From assembly GCA_002070115.1 (NCBI GenBank), contig MWCO01000017.1, positions 29,030 through 93,029 on the forward strand: 64,000 nt of DNA, read 5' to 3'. The DNA is from Deltaproteobacteria bacterium ADurb.Bin207 (GTDB taxonomy: Bacteria > Myxococcota_A > Polyangia > Polyangiales > Polyangiaceae). The notes beneath the pieces were generated by a model that saw only the letters and a list, made by a program, of their open reading frames with translations, ran no database searches and was not told where the DNA came from. The position numbers were made by a program, and so were the translations under genes. This document shows, in pieces, positions 26,847 to 38,000 of the stretch (positions are counted from its first letter, which is position 1; every line of letters starts with the position of its first letter).

Positions 26847-28295
26847 ATGCGTCGAGCGTTCATTCCGGTTCTCATGCTTGCCGGAGCCGTTGCGCCCTTG
26901 GGTTGCTCGCTTTTTGTGGCAAGTGAACTCGAGGATAAATCGGTCACCAGGGCGGATGCGGGCTCGAGCGATGCCGCGACGGATCGCGACGCGGATGCAA
27001 GCATGTCCTTGGATGCTTTCTCAGACAAAGCAGAAGCTTCCGAGGATGGAACGTCGGATTCGCAAGAAGATTCGCAAGAAGAGGATGAAGGGCCACCTGA
27101 TGCCGGCGATTGCTCCCAATGCCAGTTCAAATGTTGTGACAATCGTTGTGTCGATACCAGTTCGGACCCGATGCATTGCGGCGACTGTGGACAACCATGC
27201 CCTAAGGATCGCGACTGCCTCCAGGGTGAATGTGCCAAGGGTTTCCGCTCGATGAGTGAGCAAGACGCCCCATCGCCCCGGCGTTCCGCTTGCGCCGTAT
27301 GGACAGGAACAGAACTATTCGTCTGGGGGGGTACCGCTTTTAACAACCTGCCGCTGGGCGATGGTGGCGCGTACGATCCCATCACGGATTCATGGCGTCC
27401 GATCAACATCAATGGAGCACCGTCGGCGCGCGGAGAGCCGAATTGCGTGGCCATGGGAACAGACGTTTTTGTCTGGGGTGGTTCGACAAATAGTGGGCTG
27501 GTCGATGGCGGAGCGATTTGGAGTTCGACGCAAAACACCTGGAAAGCGATTGATTCTCACAAGGCTCCGAAGTCTCGTCGATGGCCGGCAGTGGTTTGGA
27601 CAGGTGAACGAGTCCTGGTGTGGGGTGGGCAGACAGACGATGGGAAATGTGAACAAAGCGGTAGTCAATACGATCCTGTCCTCAACACGTGGAATTCGAT
27701 GAGCGACTCGTCTTCGCCGAAACATTGTAAGCGACAGGCTTATGCGTGGATGGATACGTTGCTGTATGTCTACGGGGGACGAAACGACAACGATATCGCG
27801 GGCAACAAACTGCATTCGTACGATCCCGCTACGGATGTCTGGAAAGAAGTGAACACGATTACTCTCGCTGCTCGCTCGAATTCCTTCATCACGCCGAGCG
27901 ACTCACGCTTGCTCGTATGGAGCGGGTTCACAACGAAAGAGTATGGGGTCCCGGACGGTTTCGTCTTCGATCCGTCGACGTGTACATGGAAACCACTGAC
28001 TTCTCCTCAACCGTCATCGATCAGAGGTCGGGTTCCGTTTCGGTCGGGATGGTGCGTGTGGACGGGTGATGCCATGCTGCTGGTTGGCGGTGTCAAAGAA
28101 GGAAAAATAATTACAAATTCAATTACTTACAACCCAAATACCAAGCCACAGGATCAGTGGTCGAAGGCGATTCCTTGGGATCCTCCCCTCGAGTATGACC
28201 AGGGAATTGGCGTATGGACCGGAACTGAGTTTATTCTCTGGGGCGGATCCGATGGATCGAAACCCATTCTTGGTGGTAGTCGTTGGATGCCTTGA
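26847..28295 (+). CDS. Kelch-repeat lipoprotein
   Basis: 482 residues. Signal peptide with lipobox PLGC (residue 20); an acidic Asp/Ser/Ala-rich linker (about 35-90); a Cys-rich segment (about 93-130, CSQCQFKCCDNRCVD...HCGDCGQPC). About six kelch blades follow, with recurring WTGTELFVWGG...YDP.T..W units (about 145-480). Kelch propellers bind proteins or glycans; here on the cell surface or in the periplasm. TGAGG at 26836-26840 is the ribosome-binding site and includes the kinase stop codon. Likely a surface sensor or target linked to the kinase, which is inference from the operon. Confidence 0.88.
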   Translation: MRRAFIPVLMLAGAVAPLGCSLFVASELEDKSVTRADAGSSDAATDRDADASMSLDAFSDKAEASEDGTSDSQEDSQEEDEGPPDAGDCSQCQFKCCDNRCVDTSSDPMHCGDCGQPCPKDRDCLQGECAKGFRSMSEQDAPSPRRSACAVWTGTELFVWGGTAFNNLPLGDGGAYDPITDSWRPININGAPSARGEPNCVAMGTDVFVWGGSTNSGLVDGGAIWSSTQNTWKAIDSHKAPKSRRWPAVVWTGERVLVWGGQTDDGKCEQSGSQYDPVLNTWNSMSDSSSPKHCKRQAYAWMDTLLYVYGGRNDNDIAGNKLHSYDPATDVWKEVNTITLAARSNSFITPSDSRLLVWSGFTTKEYGVPDGFVFDPSTCTWKPLTSPQPSSIRGRVPFRSGWCVWTGDAMLLVGGVKEGKIITNSITYNPNTKPQDQWSKAIPWDPPLEYDQGIGVWTGTEFILWGGSDGSKPILGGSRWMP

Positions 28296-29245
28296 TACGT
28301 TTTCGTCCGATCGTTGCATTGGTTCTCTGTCTTGGTGTCACGCCGTGGGTGCATGCCCAGGGGACAGGTCCGAGTGCTGTGGACGTAGCGACGGCAAGAG
28401 AATTGTTTCGAGAAGGGGGGCGTCTTGCCAATGAACAGAAGTGGCAGGAGGCTCTTGATGCGTACGAGCGGTCGATGGCGCTTCGGCCTTCGAACTTGAC
28501 CCGATACAGCATTGGGGTGACGTTGGAGCGCTTGAATCGCCTCGTGGAGGCGATGGAATACTTACGGGAGTTCGTTCATTCGGACCATGACAGCGCCACG
28601 CGATCCTATGTGGAAGCAGCAACGCGTCTGCTGCGCGAACTGGAGCGTCGCATTGGTCGAATCAAGGTGGTGATACCTGGCAATCCGCGGGGAGCGGAGG
28701 TTCGGTTCGACAATGTACCGATTCCTTCGGTAGCCATTGGTGTGCATCGTCCCACGGATCCCGGTCATCGAAAAATCGAAGTCCGTGTTCCTGGCTACGT
28801 TCCTTTCGTCAAAGAGGTGGACTTGAAAGAGGGCGAGTCGGTCGAGATCCTCGTTCGGCTGCATACCTTGGCCGACGGGCAAGGTGCCGAAGACGCGGAG
28901 CAGTCCGAGGAGCCAGCCGCGGTGGTATCGGTGGGCCAAAATCGAAGTACGACAGCGATGGTGCTCACGATCGGTGGCGCGGGTGTTTTTGCCACGGGTC
29001 TGGGCATGGGGCTTTGGGGATACGTCAAAGCGAAAGATGCTGACTCGGGCGAAGGTGAAGATGCCGATGCGGCCCGTCGTCTCGCACTCATTGGGGATAT
29101 TGGTATGGGGGTGGGGTTGGTGGCGGCGGGAATTGGAACCTACCTGCTTTTTTCGGAGGAGGATTCCACGGATAGCTCGAAAGTGCGTGTGGGGCCATGG
29201 GCGGCCGCAGGAGCGGGTGGGCTCGTAGCCGTGGGCCGTTTTTAG
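28292..29245 (+). CDS. Secreted/membrane PEGA-domain protein with TPR
   Basis: 317 residues. The start TTG at 28292 overlaps the kelch gene stop (TTGA); another TTG at 28283 is possible. Signal peptide (FRPIVALVLCLGVTPWVHA), TPR-like helices (about 30-115, ARELFREGGRLANEQKWQEALDAYERS split) and a PEGA domain (about 120-190, EVRVPGYVPFVKEVDLKEGE). Two hydrophobic hairpin segments close to the C-terminus follow (MVLTIGGAGVFATGLGMGLW and IGMGVGLVAAGIGTYLLF). PEGA proteins of this shape are common in Myxococcota next to Ser/Thr kinases. Third gene of the kinase operon. Confidence 0.85.
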   Translation: MIRFRPIVALVLCLGVTPWVHAQGTGPSAVDVATARELFREGGRLANEQKWQEALDAYERSMALRPSNLTRYSIGVTLERLNRLVEAMEYLREFVHSDHDSATRSYVEAATRLLRELERRIGRIKVVIPGNPRGAEVRFDNVPIPSVAIGVHRPTDPGHRKIEVRVPGYVPFVKEVDLKEGESVEILVRLHTLADGQGAEDAEQSEEPAAVVSVGQNRSTTAMVLTIGGAGVFATGLGMGLWGYVKAKDADSGEGEDADAARRLALIGDIGMGVGLVAAGIGTYLLFSEEDSTDSSKVRVGPWAAAGAGGLVAVGRF

Positions 29246-29335
29246 CGCAAGGGATGGGAAAGGGGCGTGGTCGGGCCGCAGGGCAAGCGTGACGTGGATC
29301 GTCATGAATTTCTTTTCCCCCCCCCTCGGCGGGCT

Positions 29336-29362
29336 TGTGTGTAACTATGTGAATTTATGTGT
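29336..29362 (+). repeat. AT-rich intergenic element, copy 3
   Basis: TGTGTGTAACTATGTGAATT followed by TATGTGT; same TGTAAC-TATNTGAA core as copy 4, 209 bp to its right. Confidence 0.5.
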
Positions 29363-29544
29363 TTTTGTAGATATAACCCCGTGCCATCGGCTTTTTCCCC
29401 GAGCCTTTCCTTCACCTTACGACAGATGAAAGGGTAGTCCCGCCTCCGCTTCGCCATCCGCAAGTCTGTTTCGATGGTTTGCCATCGGTCGGATAAGCAC
29501 GGTATTGTCGACTCGTCACCGTGCCCCTCTTCTCTGCCTATTCA

Positions 29545-29569
29545 TGTGCAACTATTTGAAATTACATAT
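29545..29569 (+). repeat. AT-rich intergenic element, copy 4
   Basis: TGTGCAACTATTTGAAATTA then CATA; half-sites TGCAA and TTACA bracket a 10-bp centre. Confidence 0.5.
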
Positions 29570-29636
29570 TTTAATCTTGTGAACTTCCGCCGATTTCACC
29601 CCTTGCGTCGACTTGCCTCGAACCAAGAGCCTCCCC

Positions 29637-31403
29637 TCATATCCCCTCAACCTCCGACGGAAGGAGAAGCGTGAAAGCTCCGTGCTTGTCGGTTCGTGTC
29701 TCCGCTATCGGCAAAACGCCAGGTAGTACGGGGTGGTCCGCCGGACCGTCGGCCTCCCGACCGAGCAGGGCATACACCCGAAGACGCGCTTGCTGCACCG
29801 GATTGCCGTTCGGATCCCGTAATGTACCCGCCCACGGGATCGGAAAACTGATCGTTAGCGTTCCCAACGGCTCGCTCGGTACTTTCGCGCGTCCTACCAC
29901 CAGCCAAGGAAATCTAGAAATATCCGAAGGCTGAGCCGTGATATCCACCACCCCGGGATCGACTCCCAAGACAAACCCCCCGCCAGCACCGGTCAGAGTC
30001 GATGCCGCACGAGCGATGAGCGGTGCCGTGCCGAATATTCGCTCGGCATAAGACCCCGTGCTCATCGTCGAAGGGCGCGCAATGACCGAAATATTTTCAA
30101 TGGGACGGTTTGCGATGGGGTCCACTATCGTTCCCTCCACCGCATACATCGTGGCTACTTCAATCGCTCTTCCCGATTGTACCGCGGGAGAACGTCCAAT
30201 CGTCCACGAAGCTTGCGAAATCGATAGCCCCGTTCGATCCGGGGGTGTCACCACGACCTGATACGTTCCCGGCAACAGCGACAACGAAAACATGCCTTCC
30301 GCATCCGTTGTCGCGGATGTCTCGTAACGAGCATTCAACCCCGCCGATGCTCCCATAAGAGCCGTACTGCGAAGACGTACCGTCGCCCCCGCCACCGCCT
30401 CCACCTCATGGGTCACCACACTCGCGTTGACTTGCACAGTAGCCAGATCCAACGCCGATATGCTCGGTTGAACTTGACCATCACCATCCAGATCCAATAC
30501 CGATAAATCCCACGTTATCGTCGGCGCAATCAAGTCTTTGGGCGGGACTATCTGCAATATCGGGGGCGTCTCGCCCAAAGGCTGGTACCGTATTTCGAAG
30601 TTCGTGGGGTTCGAATCGTTGAGCTTTCGCATTGTGGAAATGACCTTGCCTTGCTCAGGCTCGACCAACGATACCGTCCACCCCGTCAACGATATTTGCT
30701 CGCCCGTCGACGATACGGGTGGCGTAACCGTTCCCGTTAGCGTGGAAAGAGCCCCCACATGCAGCTCCATCATCACATTTCCGGGATCCAACGTTTTTTT
30801 CGGAGCAAATAGCGGAGGGAAATCCGCTTCACAATCCCCAATCACCGTCGCGTAGACATCATACTTCCCCGAGGGAACCGATGCCGCAAACCGAAAACCC
30901 GTGCCGCCTTCCACGCGCTCGGCATTGGCCGCAACCGTGTATCCAGGCAATCCTTGCGAGGCATCGCTACGGGAGAAGTCCACATGAACACGCAGCGATT
31001 GCGTCGTTGTATCGAATGCTTGCGAACAGGATTCGGAAGGAGGATCCCCCAACACGCTCGGCGTGGTGGTCAGAATCCCTTCGACATTGGCATAGCGCGG
31101 TAGGGCCAAGTCCTCATTCCAGCGCCCGTGGGAGATGTCGTCGATGGGGATGAGGAAAGAGTCTCCCGCACCGAAAAATGCGGAAGCCGGGGGCACAATT
31201 TCCAGAATTCCTTGGGTCAGCCGCCCTGACGAGGCGACGCACATTCCCGAGCCACACATTCCCTGACGCCCCGAGGCTCTACAATCCGAGTCGATTTTGC
31301 AGGTGTTGACGACGCGGGTGGTGGGTGAATGATCGGGCATTTGGTCGACGGAGCACGACAGCAGGCAGACGGTGAGAAAAAAAGCGAGGGGGCAGGTTCG
31401 CAT
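29637..31403 (-). CDS. Lipoprotein with carboxypeptidase-regulatory-like domains
   Basis: 588 residues. Short signal peptide with lipobox LLSC (residue 17); a Cys-containing segment (CKIDSDCRASGRQGMCGSGMC); then several all-beta domains, of which at least two match the CarboxypepD-regulatory/SpaA-like pattern (TTDAEGMFSLSLLPGTYQVVVTPP split, and GTLRDPNGNPVQQARLRVYAL...TDKHGAFTLLLP). A Ca-binding-like DLDGDGQV occurs near residue 310. Such domains are structural spacers on exported proteins. No catalytic domain is seen. Last gene of the five-gene operon: its ATG lies one base beyond the stop of the previous gene, with GGGAGG upstream. Confidence 0.82.
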   Translation of the reverse strand: MRTCPLAFFLTVCLLSCSVDQMPDHSPTTRVVNTCKIDSDCRASGRQGMCGSGMCVASSGRLTQGILEIVPPASAFFGAGDSFLIPIDDISHGRWNEDLALPRYANVEGILTTTPSVLGDPPSESCSQAFDTTTQSLRVHVDFSRSDASQGLPGYTVAANAERVEGGTGFRFAASVPSGKYDVYATVIGDCEADFPPLFAPKKTLDPGNVMMELHVGALSTLTGTVTPPVSSTGEQISLTGWTVSLVEPEQGKVISTMRKLNDSNPTNFEIRYQPLGETPPILQIVPPKDLIAPTITWDLSVLDLDGDGQVQPSISALDLATVQVNASVVTHEVEAVAGATVRLRSTALMGASAGLNARYETSATTDAEGMFSLSLLPGTYQVVVTPPDRTGLSISQASWTIGRSPAVQSGRAIEVATMYAVEGTIVDPIANRPIENISVIARPSTMSTGSYAERIFGTAPLIARAASTLTGAGGGFVLGVDPGVVDITAQPSDISRFPWLVVGRAKVPSEPLGTLTISFPIPWAGTLRDPNGNPVQQARLRVYALLGREADGPADHPVLPGVLPIAETRTDKHGAFTLLLPSEVEGI

Positions 31404-31404
31404 A

Positions 31405-32037
31405 TCACGAACCTCCCTCGATGCCGGCGTCCAGCGTGGATGACGGGGGCACGCCCGGGCATTGCGCGAGACTTATCAACGCCGGGTCACCCTTGATCAT
31501 CCACCATACCAGGATTGCGGTGTCATCCTGACGAATCGGAATCAGTTCTTTCGCATCGAATTCGTGGGTGATGACGAGAGACACCTGGTAGCAACCATCG
31601 TTGAGACGTCCGGGATCGAAACTGGCGCCGATATGCCGAACTTCATCAAAGGTGCCGGGAGGAATGACCTCGCCACCAAATATTTCGTCGAAAGGACGAT
31701 CCCCCAGTTTGTAATTGATGAATGCTCGGCTCCACAGCGGACGGCCCGCGTCGTCGGAACGCACATCGGTCGATAGTGTTACTTCTCGCGTGTCGGCATC
31801 GACGCGAAGCAATCGTGTGATGGGCACTCCCGCTCCCCCTTGCGGCGTTGCCAAGGCGGTGTTGGCATCGACGAAAGGAGGGGAGAGGACAGGTTCTGCG
31901 AATTCCGTGGTCGAGGTAACAAGGCAGCTTGGATTACCGAGGAAGGTCACACAACAGAGCAGGAGCGAGAAACGTGCCACGCCCGGCAAGTTAAGCAGAT
32001 GCCAATCATGGGAGTCGCGCCCTGACAACCGTGTCAT
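31405..32037 (-). CDS. Predicted exported protein/lipoprotein, unknown (210 aa)
   Basis: Start ATG at 32037 is one base after the TGA of the giant TPR gene. An N-terminal hydrophobic stretch VARFSLLLCCVTFLGNPSC resembles a signal peptide; the cysteine at its end may be lipidated, but the lipobox is poor. The mature part is mainly beta with TALATPQGGAGVPITRLLRVDADTREV split by a hydrophilic loop, YKLGDRPFDEIFGGEVIPPG, and a Cys pair (NDGCYQVSL...LAQCPG). No family recognised. Co-transcribed and nearly overlapping with its neighbours on both sides, so it probably works with them. Confidence 0.75.
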   Translation of the reverse strand: MTRLSGRDSHDWHLLNLPGVARFSLLLCCVTFLGNPSCLVTSTTEFAEPVLSPPFVDANTALATPQGGAGVPITRLLRVDADTREVTLSTDVRSDDAGRPLWSRAFINYKLGDRPFDEIFGGEVIPPGTFDEVRHIGASFDPGRLNDGCYQVSLVITHEFDAKELIPIRQDDTAILVWWMIKGDPALISLAQCPGVPPSSTLDAGIEGGS

Positions 32038-32038
32038 A

Positions 32039-35000
32039 TCAGGGCCTCGATCCTGTCGTCGAACTCCAATACGCCCCGGAACCATGCCGGGTGTCGTGCC
32101 ACCGCACGTCGGCATATTCGCAGCTAGCCGCGAAACGAACGAGATCAGCAGCGGATACGGATACACGACAAAGGTGACGGTATGCATCTGGCGCGCCGGT
32201 GTCGATGGCCTGCTGCATCCCTGGGTCCGAAAGCGCATCCTTCAACGCCACTGCCAGGTTCCCCACCACCAACAACCCCGCGCGTCGCGTGACTTGCAAA
32301 GCCCGAGCCCATGCATCCTCATACGAGAAAGGTTCGGAATCTCGATAAAGCTGGGCAAAGCGACGCTGGGCAGAGCCCGGAAGCGCACGCCACAACTCTG
32401 CGGCAAGGACGGCGGATTCACTCGCACGCTCCCGCGCCGCGCTTGGAGGACCAAAGGCCGCTTGTAACGCACGCATGAGTTGCCGCACCGCCGTGGGAGG
32501 AAGCCCGAATAACATCGCATTCGGCGGTGTCGTTCCCATCATCATCGCCGCCATTCGATACTCCAATGGCTCCCCATCGACAATCTCACCACTGACGACC
32601 ACTGCCATCGGCGATAGGGCGGCCACACCCAGAGCCATCGCTCCTTCCGTTCTTCGCTGAAATACGGGCACCTTGCCCAATCCAAGGATCCCGGCCGCTT
32701 TGGCGTAAGCTCTTCCCACGGGCGAAGGAGAAATCAGCGATATTCGCTCGATACCAGTCAATCCATAGGCGGCGGGTTCTCGAACGAAAAGGTGTGATGC
32801 ACTCCTCCAAACCTCTCCAAGCACATCCGCCGCGGCCCCATACACTCCTCGACCTACCATGGTGAGCAGACGCTCCGGATCGTGCGACGAAGGCTGAAGA
32901 TTCGGAGGCGGTGGCGCGGTCTGCCCGGTCAACACACAAACGACATGGTGGAGGGCCGCCGCATAATCCGCGTTTCTATCAGCCCGGGCAGCGTCTCTTA
33001 GCAATTCCAGATGCCGCACACTATGCGGTTCAAGCACCACTTGCCGACGTCGTATCGCCACGACTTCGCTCGAGCGAGTGGGATTATCGGAAATCCACGA
33101 GGCTAGCTCATCACCCGCTTGCATGTTGCCCTTGGCGAGTTCTTGTAGAAGCTTGTTTTCTCGATTCGGGTCCACGATGGGACGCGTGGGTGCCGCCGTC
33201 TCGATCGATGGCGTGGCATCCGCGGGCGGCAGCGCCGCATCCGCAATAACTGGGGCAGTATCCGCAACAACTGGAGCAGTATCCGCGGGCGATGGCGAGA
33301 CAGGTGGGGACAATGGCGAAGGCGCTATCGCGCTGACCCATGTGTCAACGCTGGGCTCGTTTTCCACCTTTGGCACCTGGGCAGCCGGCGGAACCGTGGA
33401 AATACGAGCCGGTGGAGGTAAAAGACTCGGCGTCAACCGACTCCGAAACGCATCGCGCTCGACTTCCATTTCCTTTCGCAACGTGGCATCCGACGATGCC
33501 GCGGCGATGGCTTCCCCATAATATCCTTCCGCTTCCGCATTCGATTCGCGCGTGTTTCTCGCCGCCGATATCCTCGCAAGCTGCCACAGCGCCTGCGCGC
33601 GAGACAACCCCCGCGACGCGCGAGCCACCTGATTGAGCTGACGTCGAACCTCGTCTGTCGTGGGAACCAGTTCGGTCATTTCAACGCGCAATCGCTGCAC
33701 CAAAGGCTCGGAGCCCGGTTCGCGCTCCAACAGCGCAACGTAAGGCTCGGCAAGTTGCGCGCCTCCCGCCCGCAACGCCGCTCGCGCCGCACAGAAAGCC
33801 ACTTGAGCCCGCGTTCGAACCCCGCGCAAATCCTCCGCGCCCAACGCCATGTCGAAGAGCGGTAGCGCCAAATGAGGATCACCCATGATCGAATATCGAT
33901 CCGCCAATGCCAACGCAAGCAAAGGACCTGTGCCCGTACGCTGAATCTGCTGTTGTAACGCCGTCATCGCAGCGTCCGGTCCTTGCCAAACTTCAATGCA
34001 TTCGGCGGTAAGAAACCCATGTAAATCAATATCTTCCGGGCTTAGGCCCGCTTCGATACGACGAAGCTGGGCGAGCATATCCGACACGAGTCGTCGGTCC
34101 GACAACCCCTCGAGACGGTACGTCATGAACACCACGCGTAGCTGGATCTCGGTGTCCGAAGGAACCAGCGCCGCCGCGCGTCGCGCCCGGTCGAGCGCAC
34201 GATGGCTATCCCCCTTGAGCATCGCAATCTCCGCCGCTTCCATCAACCAGCCAGCTCGATGCGAAGGCTGCGCGTTCGACACCGCCGATAGCTCATCGAG
34301 CAAGTCCCCACGACGAGCCGTCGGCCCGGAATCGCCCAGTTCCGCTTCCAACTTCAACGTCAATACCTGTTCGGTTCTCACATCGCCGATCTGTTCCAGC
34401 GCTTGTTGTGCTTTGTCATACACGCCCAGATCCAAGTACGCCCGCGCTGCCCCGCACAATAGTGGCACCGCCTCGGAACGATCGTCCGCCAGCATCGCGG
34501 CACGCACCCAATAGCCCGCCGCCGAGAGCTTGCCTTCCAATCGCTCCGCCAACTCCGCCCGATAGACCAACATCGCCGAATTGGCAGCTCCCCTCGCGAT
34601 CAACTCGTCGAGTTCCCCTTGCGCTCGTTCAGACATCATCAACGAGCGATCCAGCAATTGCACACGACGCAATTGCAAGGCTTGCGCTTCCGATGCCGAT
34701 GGCGTCACCGTCGAATGGCGTTGCAGAAGATGAGCGAGAAGCTCCCACTCACCTCGCTCCATGGCATCTTGCTCGAGCCGTAGCCACGCCTCCCGTGTTT
34801 CCGGTGCAACCTCGACAACCAGATTCCACATCGCACGCGCCTGCTCTTTGTCCCCCAACTTGTCTCGAAGCGCGCCCACCTGCACAAGCAAAGGCACCTT
34901 TTCGGCAGGGTCGTCGAGCTGACTCGCCATGCGCTCCAATAACGCCACCAACCGCTCGTGAAGCCCCAACGCTTCATACCGCTCCCGAAGCCGTCGATCC

Positions 35001-38000
35001 ACCTGCGCATTCGGGGTGTCCGCACCCATCCTCTCCAATACCTCGATCGCTTCTCGCTCCTGCCCGCGCTCGACCAACTCGTCCGCCAAGGCAAGCCTAT
35101 CCGTCTGACCCGTCGGCATCGCCCCATCCCTCGACGACACCGCGCTGTCCGAGATGGCCTCCTTTGGGCTTGGGTCCTGTTCAGGTTGCGATTTCGTGGG
35201 CTCCGGCGGAGTCGAGTCGACGGATATGGCATCGGCCAAATCCGCAAATGGATCCATCGGTTGCGAGCTATCCGAAGCAGTCTCGGCTTCCAACTCCCTC
35301 AACGCACGAACCCATTCGCCGTCGCCGAGCGCCTCCGATAAACGATGAGCAAAAGCCATCAACGACGGTCCCGTCGTCCCTGAACGATCCCGAACACGTT
35401 GAATCAGTTCCTGGATGAACAGGCCACATCCTTCCTTGTCCATCACCAGTTGAGGTACGAGCGCAACCAACCGGTCGTACTCGTCGATATCGCCAGAACA
35501 AGCGAGAGCCGCGCGCGCCCATTGCAGGGCGAGACTGTAAGCGTTCAATATTATTACTGAAATCGTTGCTGCGCTCACGGCGATACGGGCGCCGATGGGC
35601 CCTTCGAGCTTGGGCGCCAACGCTTTGAGCGCACGCTGCAACCTCAATTCGAAGATGCTGGATTCTTCTTTGTCGACGCGAAGCAACGATTCCAAAACCC
35701 GCCCGATCAACTCCATCGCTTCCACGCTCGGGGATTCGAGAAGTGCTCGTAAGCCTAGGTCCAGCGCGCGACGTTGATGCTGTGCATGGTTCGATGCGAT
35801 GGTTGCCGCTTGCATCCACCATAGGGCTCGTTGGTCCGCTTGTGTGTTTTCCGCGACGTTGCACAAGCAGTCCACCACGTCCGCGACATTTTCTTGTTGC
35901 GCAAGACGTTGCATTATCGTGAGCGCGGAGCCCTGCATCGGGTCGGCTTCGAAGGCCGCGATGGCATGGGTGAGGGCCATCTCCGAAAAACCACGAGCTT
36001 CAAGCACTCGCGCCGCGCGAAGATGCGATGCCCGTTTTCCAAAACGCCCCTTCGCCCCGGCAGCGGCAAGTCGATGCGCTTCATCGATCGCTTGATGATT
36101 CGCCCCCTGCCCGCTCGCCACTTCGATCAACGTTAGCGCATCGGTGCGACGCGGGTCCTCTCGCAAAGCCTGCAATGCTAAGTCGGCGGCTTCCGTCCAC
36201 CGTTCGAGCCCGATCGCGCGAGCTGCAGCAACGACGAAAGCACAGGCTCTACGCACGGGATCGGTGCATGCTAGCGCGTAATCCTGGAATGCATCACTGA
36301 CCTCTTCGGCGGTGGTTCGTTGAGCGAGGGACTCGGACAGCCGCGCGAAGGCGAGCGCATCATGACCCATGGCTTCGAGCCATGCTTCGATGGCTCCCAC
36401 CGGATCATGGGCATGATCCCACCTTGCGGAACCCAGGTGCAGCCAAGCGAGTGCCGAGCCTTCGGTATCTCCTGATGCTGCCAAACATCGCGCACGAGCT
36501 TCGAGAATCCAAAGCGCTGCATCACCGGATATCGATTCCTGCATCGGTTCCAGACGAGCCAAAATTTCATGCGGTTCGATCGAGGCTCGAGCCGCACGCA
36601 CGAGAGCCAGCGCTTGTCCTTCCCTATCGTCCAGATCCCCGTAAATCTTCGCAAGTCGGAGCAGCTCTTGCCGTGGTGCCGTGGTATGCGCCAACCATCG
36701 CTCCACAATCTTGGCTTCCCTTCGCAGGTCTTGGGCCTCCAAAGCCACCGCGAGCAGTGTTTCCCGAAATACTTCCGAATGGGAACCCCACATATCGGCA
36801 AGCTCCGCGGCAACCTGTGCAGCACGATGCACATCGCGCGAAAGCAATTCGGCGAGCCCCCCGCACAACATCCGCTCCATGTCCGAAGTAGGAAAAACAC
36901 AGGCTGCCACGCGCAGGATCGCCGCCGCATGCATCTCCGTCGTCGATGCGACCCCCGTTTGCAACAATTGCTCGGCAACCTCAGGATCCCAGGGACATAA
37001 CTCGATCCAACGACGAGCCCAGGCGTGAGCCAAATCCCCGTTGCCCGCGTGAGACAGAAGCGATGTCATGGTGGCATGGTTCTCACGGGTGGGAACGAAG
37101 ATGGAGGCAAGCTTTTCTAGGGATCGAAGCAGGGCCGGATCCTTGGAGCGAGCTGCATGCGATGCGATGAGACGCAGTAGCTCGGGGGCCCCTTCATCGG
37201 CTTCTTTGGCCTGCCACATCAACCGTTGCGCTTGCTCCTGGTTTCCCAATGCCTCCCATTGGGTTGCGGCAAGAGAAAGCATCGTGGCTCGTACCGAGGC
37301 CGAAAGATTCGGCGCCAAATGCTCCAACGCCAGCGCCCGAAGCTCCTCATCGCCTGTCGCCGATGCAGCAATCCACGCATGCGCATGCGACGCCCTCATG
37401 CCGGGCAAGGTTTCTGTGAGCCGCTGTGCCAATGACAATGCTGATTGTGGATCACCTCTTCGCCACGCATGGGTCATGAGCGTGACGAGCCAATGCAGTT
37501 TTTCATTGGGCGCGATCGGGTCTTCGAGCCGTTCGAGAACCATTCGCTCGAAATGGTCCTGGCGCCCGCAGCGAACCGTTGCTCGCTCCAAATCGAGCCA
37601 CCATCGGCTTTGCTCTCGATCCAAACGAACGAGATGCGTCAATACCTCGATGTATCGTTGAATCTCTTGGGGACGGCCCCGAAGAATCGACGCCATGCGT
37701 CGCCACCCTTCGAGCTTGGCCTCCGTATTTCCTTGTTCGACGGCTGTAGCCGCCGAGGCAAGAGCATTGTCTTGCAGTTTGATCCGCGGGACGAGCGCTG
37801 CTCGAGTGCTTTCGAGTTGCGGGTCGTCCATGCGGATGAGCAATTCCGTCAACGCCCAATGCGCCAAGGAAGGGTCGGAGAGACGTTCTTCCGCGAGCGT
37901 AGCCAGTTCTCGATAACAGCCGATAGCCGCTGGCCCATGGGGATTGGCCTGGACCGCACGGATCAAGGCTTCTACCAACGGCGTATCATCACGCATCGCT

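Larger units (their letters stand above)
29246..29636. other. Intergenic stretch with two AT-rich elements
   Basis: 391 bp between the convergent PEGA gene and the 29637 lipoprotein gene. No ORF or RNA fold seen. It holds a C8 run near 29318 and two copies of the AT-rich element (29336 and 29545). Confidence 0.6.

Noticed and set aside
34408..35418. 336-residue Pro-rich plus-strand ORF opposite the giant TPR gene
   Set aside because: Extreme Pro/Ser/Thr/Arg content typical of antisense shadow frames; the TPR reading frame on the minus strand is continuous through it.
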